This document shows, one piece after another, positions 6,625 to 13,497 of a stretch of 13,497 nt of DNA (the stretch's first letter is position 1; every line of letters begins with the position of its first letter). Source of the stretch: an uncultured Prevotellaceae bacterium (GTDB taxonomy: Bacteria > Bacteroidota > Bacteroidia > Bacteroidales > Bacteroidaceae); contig CAMNHS010000028.1 of assembly GCA_946539635.1 (NCBI GenBank), positions 1 to 13,497 on the forward strand, in the 5' to 3' direction. The notes under the pieces are model-generated. The model had not been told where the DNA came from, made no database searches, and was given only the letters and a program-made list of their open reading frames with translations. The translations under genes were made by a program, and so were the position numbers.

Positions 6625-8890
6625 GGACACTCTTTTTATAAGGGTCTGAGAGCAATGCATTCGTGATTTCATGGATGCATTGTCTTGTTTTCTGAATACT
6701 CAAGGATGGCTCCATTTTCAGTACTATTTTCCGGATATGGAGCATCTTGACTCTGCCAACAGATGGTTTGTCTGGTCCAAGGACTCTATCCTTAAATGCC
6801 TGTCTAAGACGGGAAGCATATTCTATGGCTGCACTATTGACAATATTCTCATCCTTATGTTTCAGGAATATATATATCAGACGAGTAAAAGGAGGATAGT
6901 GGAAAGCCTCTCTTTCCTTCATTAGGGAAGAGAAGAATGCCTCAAAATCATTATTTACGATATGCTTTATAACAGGTAACTGAGGAAGTGATGTCTGTAG
7001 TATTACCTGTCCTTGTTTGTTCTTTCTTCCTGCTCGTCCAGCCACCTGTGTCATCATAGCAAAAGAATGCTCATAGGCTCGGAAATCTGGTTGGTTCAGC
7101 ATAGTGTCGGCATTAAGGATTCCAACAACTCTTACATTGTCGAAATCCAAACCTTTGGTAACCATTTGTGTACCTATCAGGAGGTTTGTCTTGCCTGCTG
7201 AGAAGTCCGAAATAATACGTTCGTAGGCATTGCGGGTATGTGTAGTGTCTAGGTCCATACGGGCAATACGAGCACTTGGAAATTCGTCAGCAATAATATC
7301 CTCTATCTTCTCTGTTCCAGCGCCTGCATCTTTCAGTTCTGGATTCTTGCAGTCAGGACATTCATTGGGCATATGATAGGAATATCCGCAATAATGGCAT
7401 ACAAGAGAAGATGTATTCTTGTGGTATGTAAGAGAAACGTCACAATTAGGACATTTTGGTGACCAGCCACATTGTTGACATTGCACTATCGGAGAGAATC
7501 CTCGCCTGTTCAGGAAGATAATAGCCTGTTCTTTATCATGTAAGGTGCGTGAGATGGCCTCCTTTAGTTGTGGACTCAAGAATCCACGCATCATCTTGCG
7601 ATGACGCAAGTCTTTCACATCCACAACCTGAATATGTGGCAAATTGATAGCCTTATAACGTTCTGTCAGTTTTATGAGATGATACTTCCCCTGTGTAGCA
7701 TTATAGTAACTCTCTGCAGAAGGTGTTGCTGTTCCAAGAATCACCTGTGCCTTTGCCCATGTAGCCATCATCATGGCAACAGAACGTGCATGATAGCGTG
7801 GTGATGGGTCTTGCTGCTTGAAACTTGTCTCGTGTTCTTCATCGATGATGATTAGTCCTAATTTCTTGAACGGCAGAAAGACAGAGGAACGAGCACCAAG
7901 AATAACATCATAAGGCGAGGAGGATAGTTGTTTCTGCCATATCTCAACACGCTCGGCATCAGAATATTTGGAATGATATATTCCCAGGTGGTCGCCAAAT
8001 ATTTGTTGCAGACGATGTGTTATCTGTACAGTCAAAGCAATTTCAGGGAGAAGATAAAGAACCTGCTCCCCACGTTTTATGGCTTCCTTGATGAGGTGAA
8101 TGTATATCTCTGTTTTTCCGGAAGAAGTGACACCATGCAACAGTATGGGTTTGCCAATGCTTTCCTCCCTGTATCTAGATATTTGGTCGAAGGCTTCTTG
8201 TTGTGCAGGGGATAGGGGATTGATGTTCTCAAGATGTGCATTGCCCCCAGTGTTAAGTCGCCCGACCTCTGTGTCATATAAAGACATTACACCCCGAACA
8301 ACAAGATTGCGGATGACAGTGGAATTGCAATGGGTCACATTCATCAGTTCCTCACGTGTGATATCTTGCAGTGAGGAGATATCTGAAGGAGAGGTGGCAT
8401 TAAAAAGTTCTTTCCATCCGCTCAACTCCATATATACATTGAATACCTCTTGTTGCTTGGGAGACTTCATAAGAAGTTCCTGAGCATCCTTTATGGTCTC
8501 CTTATCACGATAGTGTTCTGCAAGAGTTATATATGTTTCTGTTCGAGGGCGGTAGTTTTCTTCCTTTCTGATGCCATTGGGCAGAGCAGCTTTCAGGATG
8601 TCACCAAGTGGAGACATGTAATAAGACGAAATCCATTCCCACAGCCTGTATTGCTCAGGCAGAAGAACTGTTTTCTCGTCTATAACCTCTATGATATCTT
8701 TAATCTTTATCTTAGAGTTACCTTCTGGCAGGGTAGAAGAAAAACGCACAACCAAGGCTGTATGTGTCTTGGTTATGCCGAATGGTACCTTTACCCTTAC
8801 AAAGGGTTGTATTTTTCTTTCCAGCGCTGTTGGGACAGAGTAGGTGAACAGCCCATCAAGGGGCACTGGAAGAATAACATCTACGAACAA
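6596..8890 (-). CDS. priA: Primosomal protein N', replication restart helicase PriA
   Basis: PriA is a 3'-to-5' DNA helicase that recognises stalled forks and reloads the replication machinery. The 764-residue product shows the PriA N-terminal DNA-binding start (VDVILPVPLDGLFTYSVP), Walker A GVTSSGKT (253-260), Walker B DEEH (350-353), and the eight-cysteine zinc region between C471 and C514 (CxxC pairs at 471/474, 480/483, 498/501, 511/514). The motif GTQMVTKGLDF (573-583) and QVAGRAGR (615-622) are helicase motifs V and VI. Length fits the family (E. coli 732). No in-frame ATG is near the expected N-terminus: TTG at 8890 is the only suitable start, since an in-frame stop lies two codons upstream. 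It begins 3 nt after the sulfatase-like gene's stop, so the two are probably co-transcribed. Confidence 0.95.
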   Translation of the reverse strand: MFVDVILPVPLDGLFTYSVPTALERKIQPFVRVKVPFGITKTHTALVVRFSSTLPEGNSKIKIKDIIEVIDEKTVLLPEQYRLWEWISSYYMSPLGDILKAALPNGIRKEENYRPRTETYITLAEHYRDKETIKDAQELLMKSPKQQEVFNVYMELSGWKELFNATSPSDISSLQDITREELMNVTHCNSTVIRNLVVRGVMSLYDTEVGRLNTGGNAHLENINPLSPAQQEAFDQISRYREESIGKPILLHGVTSSGKTEIYIHLIKEAIKRGEQVLYLLPEIALTVQITHRLQQIFGDHLGIYHSKYSDAERVEIWQKQLSSSPYDVILGARSSVFLPFKKLGLIIIDEEHETSFKQQDPSPRYHARSVAMMMATWAKAQVILGTATPSAESYYNATQGKYHLIKLTERYKAINLPHIQVVDVKDLRHRKMMRGFLSPQLKEAISRTLHDKEQAIIFLNRRGFSPIVQCQQCGWSPKCPNCDVSLTYHKNTSSLVCHYCGYSYHMPNECPDCKNPELKDAGAGTEKIEDIIADEFPSARIARMDLDTTHTRNAYERIISDFSAGKTNLLIGTQMVTKGLDFDNVRVVGILNADTMLNQPDFRAYEHSFAMMTQVAGRAGRKNKQGQVILQTSLPQLPVIKHIVNNDFEAFFSSLMKEREAFHYPPFTRLIYIFLKHKDENIVNSAAIEYASRLRQAFKDRVLGPDKPSVGRVKMLHIRKIVLKMEPSLSIQKTRQCIHEITNALLSDPYKKSVLISFDVDPL

Positions 8891-8893
8891 TTC

Positions 8894-10867
8894 TTATTCT
8901 TTGTCTTTGGCTCTAACAATCAATTCGTTGTCTATCATGCGTTGCATATAGCTCTGAATGATGGCTTTCAACTCTTTCTTCATTTCTTTGAATTTCTTTC
9001 CGTCACCAATGAGATTGTTCTGCATCATCCAATCTTCTTTATAGTTATATGCAGCAAGGACTTCACCTCCGTCGAATTGTATCACATAGTCGCCCTTTAC
9101 ATACTGGTATATTCCTCCGCCGGTATGGTTGACTGCCCATGTCTTGTTTGCAGGAGTATTGAGCAGGTCTATGCCAAATGCAACATATGGCTTGTTGTAA
9201 CCCATATATTGCAGTAATGTAGGCATAATGTCAATCTGCTGTGCCACACAATGCATACGACCGCGAGGCATATCACCTGATGGGTCATAGAATATGATTG
9301 GAACCATGAAGAGTCCTAAGTCTGTTGCATATTCCGGATGGTCCAAGATATTAGTGTGGTCAGCTGTGATGACGAAAATTGTATTCTTAAACCAAGGCTG
9401 CTTGCTCGCTGTAATAAAGAAACGATGTAGCGCCATATCTGTATATCTTATGCATTTATGCATAGGATTGTCTCCCTCTTCAGGGAATTTAGACTGATAT
9501 TCTTCCGGAACGACATATGGATGGTGGCTTGATGCCGTAAAGACTGTAGTGCAGAATGGCTGTTTCATGGAGGTCATTGTTTGTGCATAGAACTGCAGGA
9601 ATGGTTCATCCCATATAGCCCATGTACCATCATAGTCAAGGTCTCCACGGAAACGTTTGTCCTTGTTGAATTCAGTCCTGCCGTAGTAGTTCTTATACCC
9701 TGTAGTACGTGCAAAGGCTTCAAACCCCATGCTGCCATTTTCTGCTCCATGGAAGAAACCTGTCTGGTATCCGCACTTACGTAATTCTCCTGCTATGCCG
9801 CTGACATCATTAAGAGAGGAAGGGGTTAGGAAGAAAGGTTCTATGAAACGTGGAATTGATGACAGAATAGATGGCATAGCATCAATACTCTGGCGTCCAT
9901 TGGCAAAGGTGTAGTCAAAGGTGAGAGATTGGTCAATGAGGTCATCAAGGAATGGGGTATAACCCTTATATCCCGACTCTAATATACCGTCATTATATTT
10001 TCCAATATACTCGCGTCCCATGCTCTCAATAATGATGATGACAACATTCTTCTTCTTTGCTACAGAAGCTTTTCCCTTTGCAGGGAATTTTTCATTCCTA
10101 ATAGGGGAATAAATTTTGTCGAGTTTTCTTTGAGAGAAATATCCAGGGTCTTCAAAAACGTTTTTGCCAATAGTTCTGATGATAGAGAACGGAGTATTTA
10201 ATACTATACCTGCCTCAATAGGGTGGTTGACGTATTGGTTGGCATGACTGATGGTAATAGGACGTGTAGCCACAGTAGCTCCACCACGCATGCCAACAAC
10301 ACATATAGTTGTATAGAAAACTAGAACCATTATGTTGGCAACATAATAAAGTATATAGTTCCATGCTCTCTTCTTTCCAAACGAATACAGCTTAGGTTCT
10401 TTGTAGAAGCGGCATAGGAAGAATATCATCGCAATGGCTGCGAGTATCAGGTACCAATGCTTTGCAAATTCCAGGAGGAAGATGCCCCCCAGATTGTTCT
10501 CATGTGAGAATTCGTTGAAGACACTTGTGGTGGTACGATGTCCTGTGTATGTAAAATATACAGCATCAATCAGGTTGAGTATGATACTGAAGCTGTTGAT
10601 GACGAGATAGACATACTTGGCAGCTTTGAACCATTTCGGTCTTTCTGCCAGATGGAATGGCAGCAATAACATCAATGCGTACAGAGCATTAGTATATAGT
10701 ATGCCTGACGTATCGAAGAGTAGGGAGCCCTTTATGAGCAGCCATATTGATAAGTCACTGAAATTGGTTCCGAGAAGAGCCCAGTTTTCTATGACAAATA
10801 GTATGCGGCATACCATATAGACAACGTATGCCAGCAACAGGTTGTATATAAGCGTTTTTAATTTCAC
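8894..10867 (-). CDS. LTA synthase-like sulfatase-family membrane protein
   Basis: The 657-residue product has about five membrane-spanning segments in the first 195 residues, then an extracytoplasmic alkaline-phosphatase/sulfatase-fold domain (about 270-600). Metal-site motifs are visible: NVVIIIIES (Glu281), a nucleophile region NGRQSIDAMPS, DGTWAIWDE (413-421) and ITADHTN (Asp503/His504). This is the architecture of lipoteichoic acid synthase, OpgB and related phosphoglycerol or phosphoethanolamine transferases. Gram-negative Bacteroidales lack lipoteichoic acid, so the likely job is transfer of a phospho-group onto an envelope lipid or glycan (inference). The residue at the usual catalytic Thr appears to be Ser327. 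The start is GTG at 10867; no ATG lies upstream before an in-frame stop. A -7-like TATCTTTG ends only 5 nt before it. priA follows after 3 nt. Confidence 0.85.
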   Translation of the reverse strand: MKLKTLIYNLLLAYVVYMVCRILFVIENWALLGTNFSDLSIWLLIKGSLLFDTSGILYTNALYALMLLLPFHLAERPKWFKAAKYVYLVINSFSIILNLIDAVYFTYTGHRTTTSVFNEFSHENNLGGIFLLEFAKHWYLILAAIAMIFFLCRFYKEPKLYSFGKKRAWNYILYYVANIMVLVFYTTICVVGMRGGATVATRPITISHANQYVNHPIEAGIVLNTPFSIIRTIGKNVFEDPGYFSQRKLDKIYSPIRNEKFPAKGKASVAKKKNVVIIIIESMGREYIGKYNDGILESGYKGYTPFLDDLIDQSLTFDYTFANGRQSIDAMPSILSSIPRFIEPFFLTPSSLNDVSGIAGELRKCGYQTGFFHGAENGSMGFEAFARTTGYKNYYGRTEFNKDKRFRGDLDYDGTWAIWDEPFLQFYAQTMTSMKQPFCTTVFTASSHHPYVVPEEYQSKFPEEGDNPMHKCIRYTDMALHRFFITASKQPWFKNTIFVITADHTNILDHPEYATDLGLFMVPIIFYDPSGDMPRGRMHCVAQQIDIMPTLLQYMGYNKPYVAFGIDLLNTPANKTWAVNHTGGGIYQYVKGDYVIQFDGGEVLAAYNYKEDWMMQNNLIGDGKKFKEMKKELKAIIQSYMQRMIDNELIVRAKDKE

Positions 10868-10872
10868 GGGTG

Positions 10873-10880
10873 CAAAGATA
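10873..10880 (-). promoter_or_regulatory. -7-like element just before the sulfatase-like gene
   Basis: TATCTTTG (minus strand) matches TAnnTTTG and ends 5 nt before the GTG start. No -33 TTTG is found at the proper distance. If used, the mRNA would be almost leaderless. It may be a chance match, with the consensus promoter at 11142-11173 serving the gene through a long leader. Confidence 0.35.
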
Positions 10881-10941
10881 ATAAAAAAAGTTGTAAGTAA
10901 AATAATTTTGACAAGATTTTTTTATTTAGGTACCCCCTAAA

Positions 10942-10995
10942 ATGAAAAATACACTGCGAATCTCACGACTTGCAGTGTACTTAAAGTATGTTTAA
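10942..10995 (+). CDS. Possible 17-residue leader-like ORF
   Basis: ATG at 10942 opens a 17-codon frame, product MKNTLRISRLAVYLKYV, ending in TAA. The peptide is basic and half hydrophobic. A weak TAGG lies 11 nt upstream. The ORF contains the entire hairpin 10950-10979, and another hairpin with a U-rich 3' arm follows 20 nt after its stop, an arrangement like an attenuator. No plus-strand promoter was found upstream and no gene immediately follows, so this may be a chance frame. Confidence 0.2.
   Translation: MKNTLRISRLAVYLKYV
10950..10979. terminator. Hairpin with 8-bp perfect stem (terminator-like on minus strand)
   Basis: TACACTGC (10950-10957) pairs perfectly with GCAGTGTA (10972-10979) around a 14-nt loop. 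Read on the minus strand, the stem is followed directly by a T-rich tract (10949-10939), the layout of an intrinsic terminator. On the plus strand no T tract follows. Confidence 0.45.
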
Positions 10996-11015
10996 CTATA
11001 AAATCTCTTTCTAAT

Positions 11016-11041
11016 AAAGAAAAGCCTCACGGTTTTTCTTT
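11016..11041 (+). terminator. Hairpin with 11-bp stem and TCAC loop
   Basis: AAAGAAAAGCC (11016-11026) and GGTTTTTCTTT (11031-11041) form an 11-pair stem with a four-base loop on the plus-strand RNA, including one G-U pair. On the minus strand that pair becomes an A-C mismatch, so the structure is more stable as plus-strand RNA. The U-rich 3' arm resembles a terminator or attenuator. Confidence 0.4.
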
Positions 11042-11141
11042 GCTATCCAAGAGTTAAACAATCTTTTTCTAACCTAATAACTAAAACCTAAATCTATTAT
11101 ATATCTACTAACCTAAACAATATCTTTCTTGTTTGCGATTG

Positions 11142-11173
11142 CAAAGGTACGGACTTTTTTCTGTGTGCGCAAA
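11142..11173 (-). promoter_or_regulatory. Consensus minus-strand promoter
   Basis: On the minus strand TTTG (11173-11170), a 20-nt spacer and TACCTTTG (11149-11142) fit the Bacteroidetes sigma-ABfr promoter exactly in both elements and spacing. It points toward the hairpin region and the sulfatase-like/priA genes. Confidence 0.75.
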
Positions 11174-11334
11174 CAATTTTCAAAAAATCTTTCAAATAAA
11201 TACGTTTTCTTGATAATAATCAAGCGTTTGCATGCTTTTGGGGCCATTTTATGGTAAAAAAACTTGTAAAAACCAAGAAATTGGGCAAATATCCCTCAAA
11301 AATGTCATTTTTTAGTGATGTTTTATGGTATTTA

Positions 11335-11366
11335 TTTGGCTATTTTCTAACTTTTTTATATTTTTG
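11335..11366 (+). promoter_or_regulatory. Consensus promoter of the AsmA/TamB-like gene
   Basis: TTTG (11335-11338), a 20-nt spacer and TATTTTTG (11359-11366) match the Bacteroidetes promoter consensus. The ATG at 11385 lies 18 nt after the -7 element, giving a leader of roughly 12-15 nt. Confidence 0.75.
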
Positions 11367-11384
11367 TGGCAATAAATTCAAGAT

Positions 11385-13497
11385 ATGAAAGAAAAGTTGC
11401 TAAGAATAGGAAAGATTCTATTAAGATGTTTACTGGGCCTTGTTCTGACGATAGTCTTTATATTCGGAACCCTTTATATTGTCCTTTCTACGGAATGGGG
11501 ACAGCAGATATTGTATAACTATACTTTTGATGCCCTTCAGAAAACTCTCGGCACCAGATTGGCTATAAAAGATGTGGAGGCAGATGTTATAAGAGGTAGA
11601 GTCATGCTGTATGGTGTTGAGCTGGATGATAAGGACGGAGTCAAAATGCTGAAAGTTGATTCAATAGGTACTAAGATAGGCATGGGAGGTATATTTAATC
11701 GTGAAATATACATTGACGAGTTGTATTTGAAAGGTGCGAGTATGGTTCTTTACAAGAAGACTCCAAAGTCTGCCCCCAACTATCAGTTTGTATTGGATGC
11801 CTTTAAGAAGAAGTCCTTGCAAAAGAAGAAGGTTCCCAAGAAGTCCAAGAAGGAACCTTTCTTCCATATTGCAGGAAACATGACCATTTTATATGTAAAC
11901 AGAACCAATCTGAAGTGGGATATTCTGTCAGCTCCGAAAAAAGGCAAGGATACTATTGATGTTAATCACCTTGATGTTCAGGATTTCGGTGTGAGGGTAA
12001 TAGGTAAAATGGCAGAAAAGGATATTGCGAACCTTGCTTTGAGGAATCTGAGTGTAAGTGAGAAGAAATCAGGTATGACTTTCTTCCTTAATCGTGTTGA
12101 ATTCCGTGCCTTGCGTCAGAGGAGTATGAATCTCATATTAAGCGACCTCAGATTCAAGTATCAGGACAAACGGCTGACTATGAAGACTCTTCATATAGAG
12201 CAACGCAATGCCCTTCTTGATTTTACAAAGCCTTTTTCTCTGAAGATTGATTCCATAACATTCAAGAATGATAACCACAAGCCTCGTAAAAATACCGGTA
12301 AGCCTAACAGGGGATGGTTTGATCCTGGACACCTTGATATGGTGGTATCAATGGAGGCAACAGTAAACTATCTGTCCAAGGATAGCCTTTATGCACAGTT
12401 AACCCATATGGAATTACTTGATAAACCAAGTGATTTGGACATCAGACACTTCTCAACATTTATCAACAGAAGTGGTAAGAGGATAACTGCTACCAATATC
12501 TTTATCGCTATGATGCGTACGCGCGTACACATAAATAAGGTGGATATTGACATTCCTGGTGTTCATGTATATGACTTCCCACTTGAGGCAGACGTTTATC
12601 TGCAAGACCTTGCAAAGCCGTTTGCAACACCTCTGAGCAACTTTACTACTCCACTGAAGTTGCGTCTCATCTGTGGAGGAAATATTGATAGATATCTGTT
12701 CAAGAATATAGATATAACGACTACTGACAATCGCTTGCATATAACTGGTGAGGGAGACTTGTGTGATGTAACAAAGAAACGTGACCTCAGCCTGCATTTC
12801 TGGGACTTGAAGATGACTGCCGTAAATGGTATCAAGGAACAGTTGGTAAACCATTTCTCAAAGAAGGTAAATCTTAAGATGACCAAGCAGATGAAGGCTC
12901 TTGGTGATGTGAAATATACAGGAAAGTTAGGCATTTTCTTCCGTAGAGAAGATGTTTCCGGTACACTGTTTACCAAATATGGCAATCTGAACTTTGATTT
13001 CACCCTCGATGGCAATACCCGTCACATGAAGGGTACGATGAGTACAGACAGTATGGACCTTGGCACGATAATGAATATCAAGAAGCTCAAGATTGCAAAT
13101 ACAAGAGCCAGCTATGACTTCGATATCACCTCAAAGCGTAAGGCAAAAGCCCTTGGCATAAAGAGAAAGGGACGTCTGCCTATTGGGTCGCTGAAAGCTG
13201 TTGTCGGCTTTGGTAGCTATGGGTCATTCAAGGTGAAGAACCTGGCTGCTAACATGGAAAGTGATGGCGCAGAGGCAAAAGGGCATATAGACCTTCCAGG
13301 TAACCTTGTTAATATAGATGTTGACTTCTCATATATCCAGACAGATTTTGAACAAGGCCTGAGGATTCATCCAAAGATGAGATTTACAGATAAGGTAAGG
13401 AAATTCCTCGGATTGAATAAAAACAAAGATAACCAAAAACAGAAAGATAACCAAAATAAGAAAGATAACCAAAATAAACAAGATGACAATGACAACA
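11385..13497 (+). CDS. AsmA/TamB-like membrane-anchored protein (3' end outside window)
   Basis: An open frame of 704 codons runs from ATG 11385 to the right edge without a stop. The N-terminus is a short basic tail (MKEKLLRIGKILLR) and one membrane span (about 15-35), followed by STEWGQQILYNYTFDALQKTLGTRLAIKDVEADVIRGRVMLYGVELDD in successive pieces. This start and the long run of alternating beta-strand-like sequence are typical of AsmA/TamB-type proteins, which anchor in the inner membrane and extend into the periplasm, acting in lipid transport or outer-membrane assembly. Bacteroidetes TamB proteins are usually much longer (about 1500 residues); here a low-complexity tail of KDNQ repeats starts at residue 681, suggesting the protein ends soon after the window, more like an AsmA-type protein (inference). 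A Lys-rich patch lies near 143-160. It has its own promoter and is transcribed away from the sulfatase-like gene. Confidence 0.75.
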   Translation, partial: MKEKLLRIGKILLRCLLGLVLTIVFIFGTLYIVLSTEWGQQILYNYTFDALQKTLGTRLAIKDVEADVIRGRVMLYGVELDDKDGVKMLKVDSIGTKIGMGGIFNREIYIDELYLKGASMVLYKKTPKSAPNYQFVLDAFKKKSLQKKKVPKKSKKEPFFHIAGNMTILYVNRTNLKWDILSAPKKGKDTIDVNHLDVQDFGVRVIGKMAEKDIANLALRNLSVSEKKSGMTFFLNRVEFRALRQRSMNLILSDLRFKYQDKRLTMKTLHIEQRNALLDFTKPFSLKIDSITFKNDNHKPRKNTGKPNRGWFDPGHLDMVVSMEATVNYLSKDSLYAQLTHMELLDKPSDLDIRHFSTFINRSGKRITATNIFIAMMRTRVHINKVDIDIPGVHVYDFPLEADVYLQDLAKPFATPLSNFTTPLKLRLICGGNIDRYLFKNIDITTTDNRLHITGEGDLCDVTKKRDLSLHFWDLKMTAVNGIKEQLVNHFSKKVNLKMTKQMKALGDVKYTGKLGIFFRREDVSGTLFTKYGNLNFDFTLDGNTRHMKGTMSTDSMDLGTIMNIKKLKIANTRASYDFDITSKRKAKALGIKRKGRLPIGSLKAVVGFGSYGSFKVKNLAANMESDGAEAKGHIDLPGNLVNIDVDFSYIQTDFEQGLRIHPKMRFTDKVRKFLGLNKNKDNQKQKDNQNKKDNQNKQDDNDN
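13425..13496 (+). repeat. In-frame tandem 18-bp repeat in the AsmA/TamB-like gene
   Basis: Units 13425-13442, 13443-13460 and 13461-13478 differ at only one to three bases (AAAGATAACCAAAA then varying ends) and encode KDNQKQ, KDNQNK, KDNQNK. A fourth, degenerate unit (QDDNDN) reaches the window edge. The unit length is a multiple of three, so gain or loss of copies would keep the frame. The encoded tail is strongly hydrophilic and probably disordered. Confidence 0.85.

Larger units (their letters stand above)
10940..11136 (-). ncRNA. Candidate small RNA or leader RNA between a promoter and a terminator-like hairpin
   Basis: A consensus minus-strand promoter at 11173-11142 would start a transcript near 11136. 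About 155 nt later an 8-bp perfect stem (10979-10972 with 10957-10950) is followed by TTTTTCATTTT, which looks like an intrinsic terminator. The result would be an RNA near 197 nt. No known RNA family was recognised; it lacks the closing stem expected for 6S RNA. It could instead be the 5' leader (about 270 nt) of the sulfatase-like gene with an attenuator. Confidence 0.3.
10868..11384. other. Structured 517-bp intergenic region
   Basis: This is the only gap over 300 bases. From left to right it holds a -7-like element close to the GTG of the sulfatase-like gene, a possible 17-codon ORF (10942-10995, plus), a hairpin within that ORF, a second hairpin (11016-11041), a G-poor A/C/T stretch (about 11045-11130) like Bacteroidales 5' leaders, a consensus minus-strand promoter (11142-11173), an A/T-rich stretch with no clear feature (11174-11334), and a consensus plus-strand promoter (11335-11366). 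I see no tRNA, known riboswitch or CRISPR. Confidence 0.8.

Noticed and set aside
8450..9217. Plus-strand open frame of 255 codons
   Set aside because: It lies antisense across the start of priA and the end of the sulfatase-like gene, both strongly identified; its product shows no family features.
10940..11136. 6S RNA or tmRNA in the intergenic region
   Set aside because: No closing stem with a central bubble as in 6S, and no tRNA-like ends or tag reading frame as in tmRNA.
12517..12528. 12-bp palindrome GTACGCGCGTAC
   Set aside because: It lies inside a coding region, encodes ordinary residues (RTRV region) and has no nearby promoter, so chance is the simplest explanation.
12453..13015. 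Two overlapping minus-strand frames of 133 and 139 codons
   Set aside because: Both lie antisense to the AsmA/TamB-like frame, which runs uninterrupted with its own promoter and membrane anchor.

Overview
The window reads as chromosomal DNA of a Bacteroidales bacterium, most likely Prevotella sensu lato; this is inferred, not proven. Evidence: promoters of the Bacteroidetes type (TTTG, about 20 nt, TAnnTTTG), weak or absent Shine-Dalgarno sequences, a lipoprotein whose Cys is followed by acidic residues, a FabI with the C-terminal extension seen in this phylum, and moderately AT-rich DNA. Most genes are housekeeping or conserved. There is no prophage, insertion sequence, CRISPR array, tRNA or rRNA.

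Left block (52-4081, minus strand): a tight run read as fabI (enoyl-ACP reductase), a PurF-like protein, a small ACT-domain protein (UPF0237) and a UPF0210/PFL-family protein. Gaps are 18 nt, a 4-nt ATGA overlap and 20 nt, so this is probably one operon. It is probably driven by a promoter at 4118-4151 whose spacer holds a perfect 16-bp palindrome, a good operator candidate. The PurF-like protein keeps its PRPP loop and the cysteines expected for an iron-sulfur cluster, but has lost the N-terminal cysteine nucleophile and most of the glutamine pocket.

Middle block (4240-6624, plus strand), divergent from fabI: a 4'-phosphopantetheinyl transferase, a zinc-peptidase-like lipoprotein related to family M64, and a gamma-class carbonic anhydrase homologue. 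The first two overlap out of frame by about 77 nt; the last two share one base. FabI and the transferase both serve acyl carrier protein chemistry, which makes a shared control region plausible.

Right-centre block (6596-10867, minus strand): an LTA-synthase-like membrane sulfatase-fold enzyme followed 3 nt later by priA. Both appear to use non-ATG starts (GTG and TTG). The priA end overlaps the carbonic anhydrase end by 29 bp.

The 517-bp gap at 10868-11384 is the largest non-coding stretch. It holds a consensus minus-strand promoter, two hairpins, a possible 17-codon ORF on the plus strand, and a consensus plus-strand promoter for the last gene. It could encode a roughly 200-nt RNA or a structured leader. 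From 11385 to the right edge runs an incomplete AsmA/TamB-like membrane-anchored protein whose visible end is a tandem 18-bp repeat coding for a Lys/Asn/Gln/Asp-rich tail.

I found no obvious new multi-gene system. The best leads are the PurF-like protein with a dead glutaminase site in a fabI operon, the fabI operator palindrome, and the structured intergenic region.
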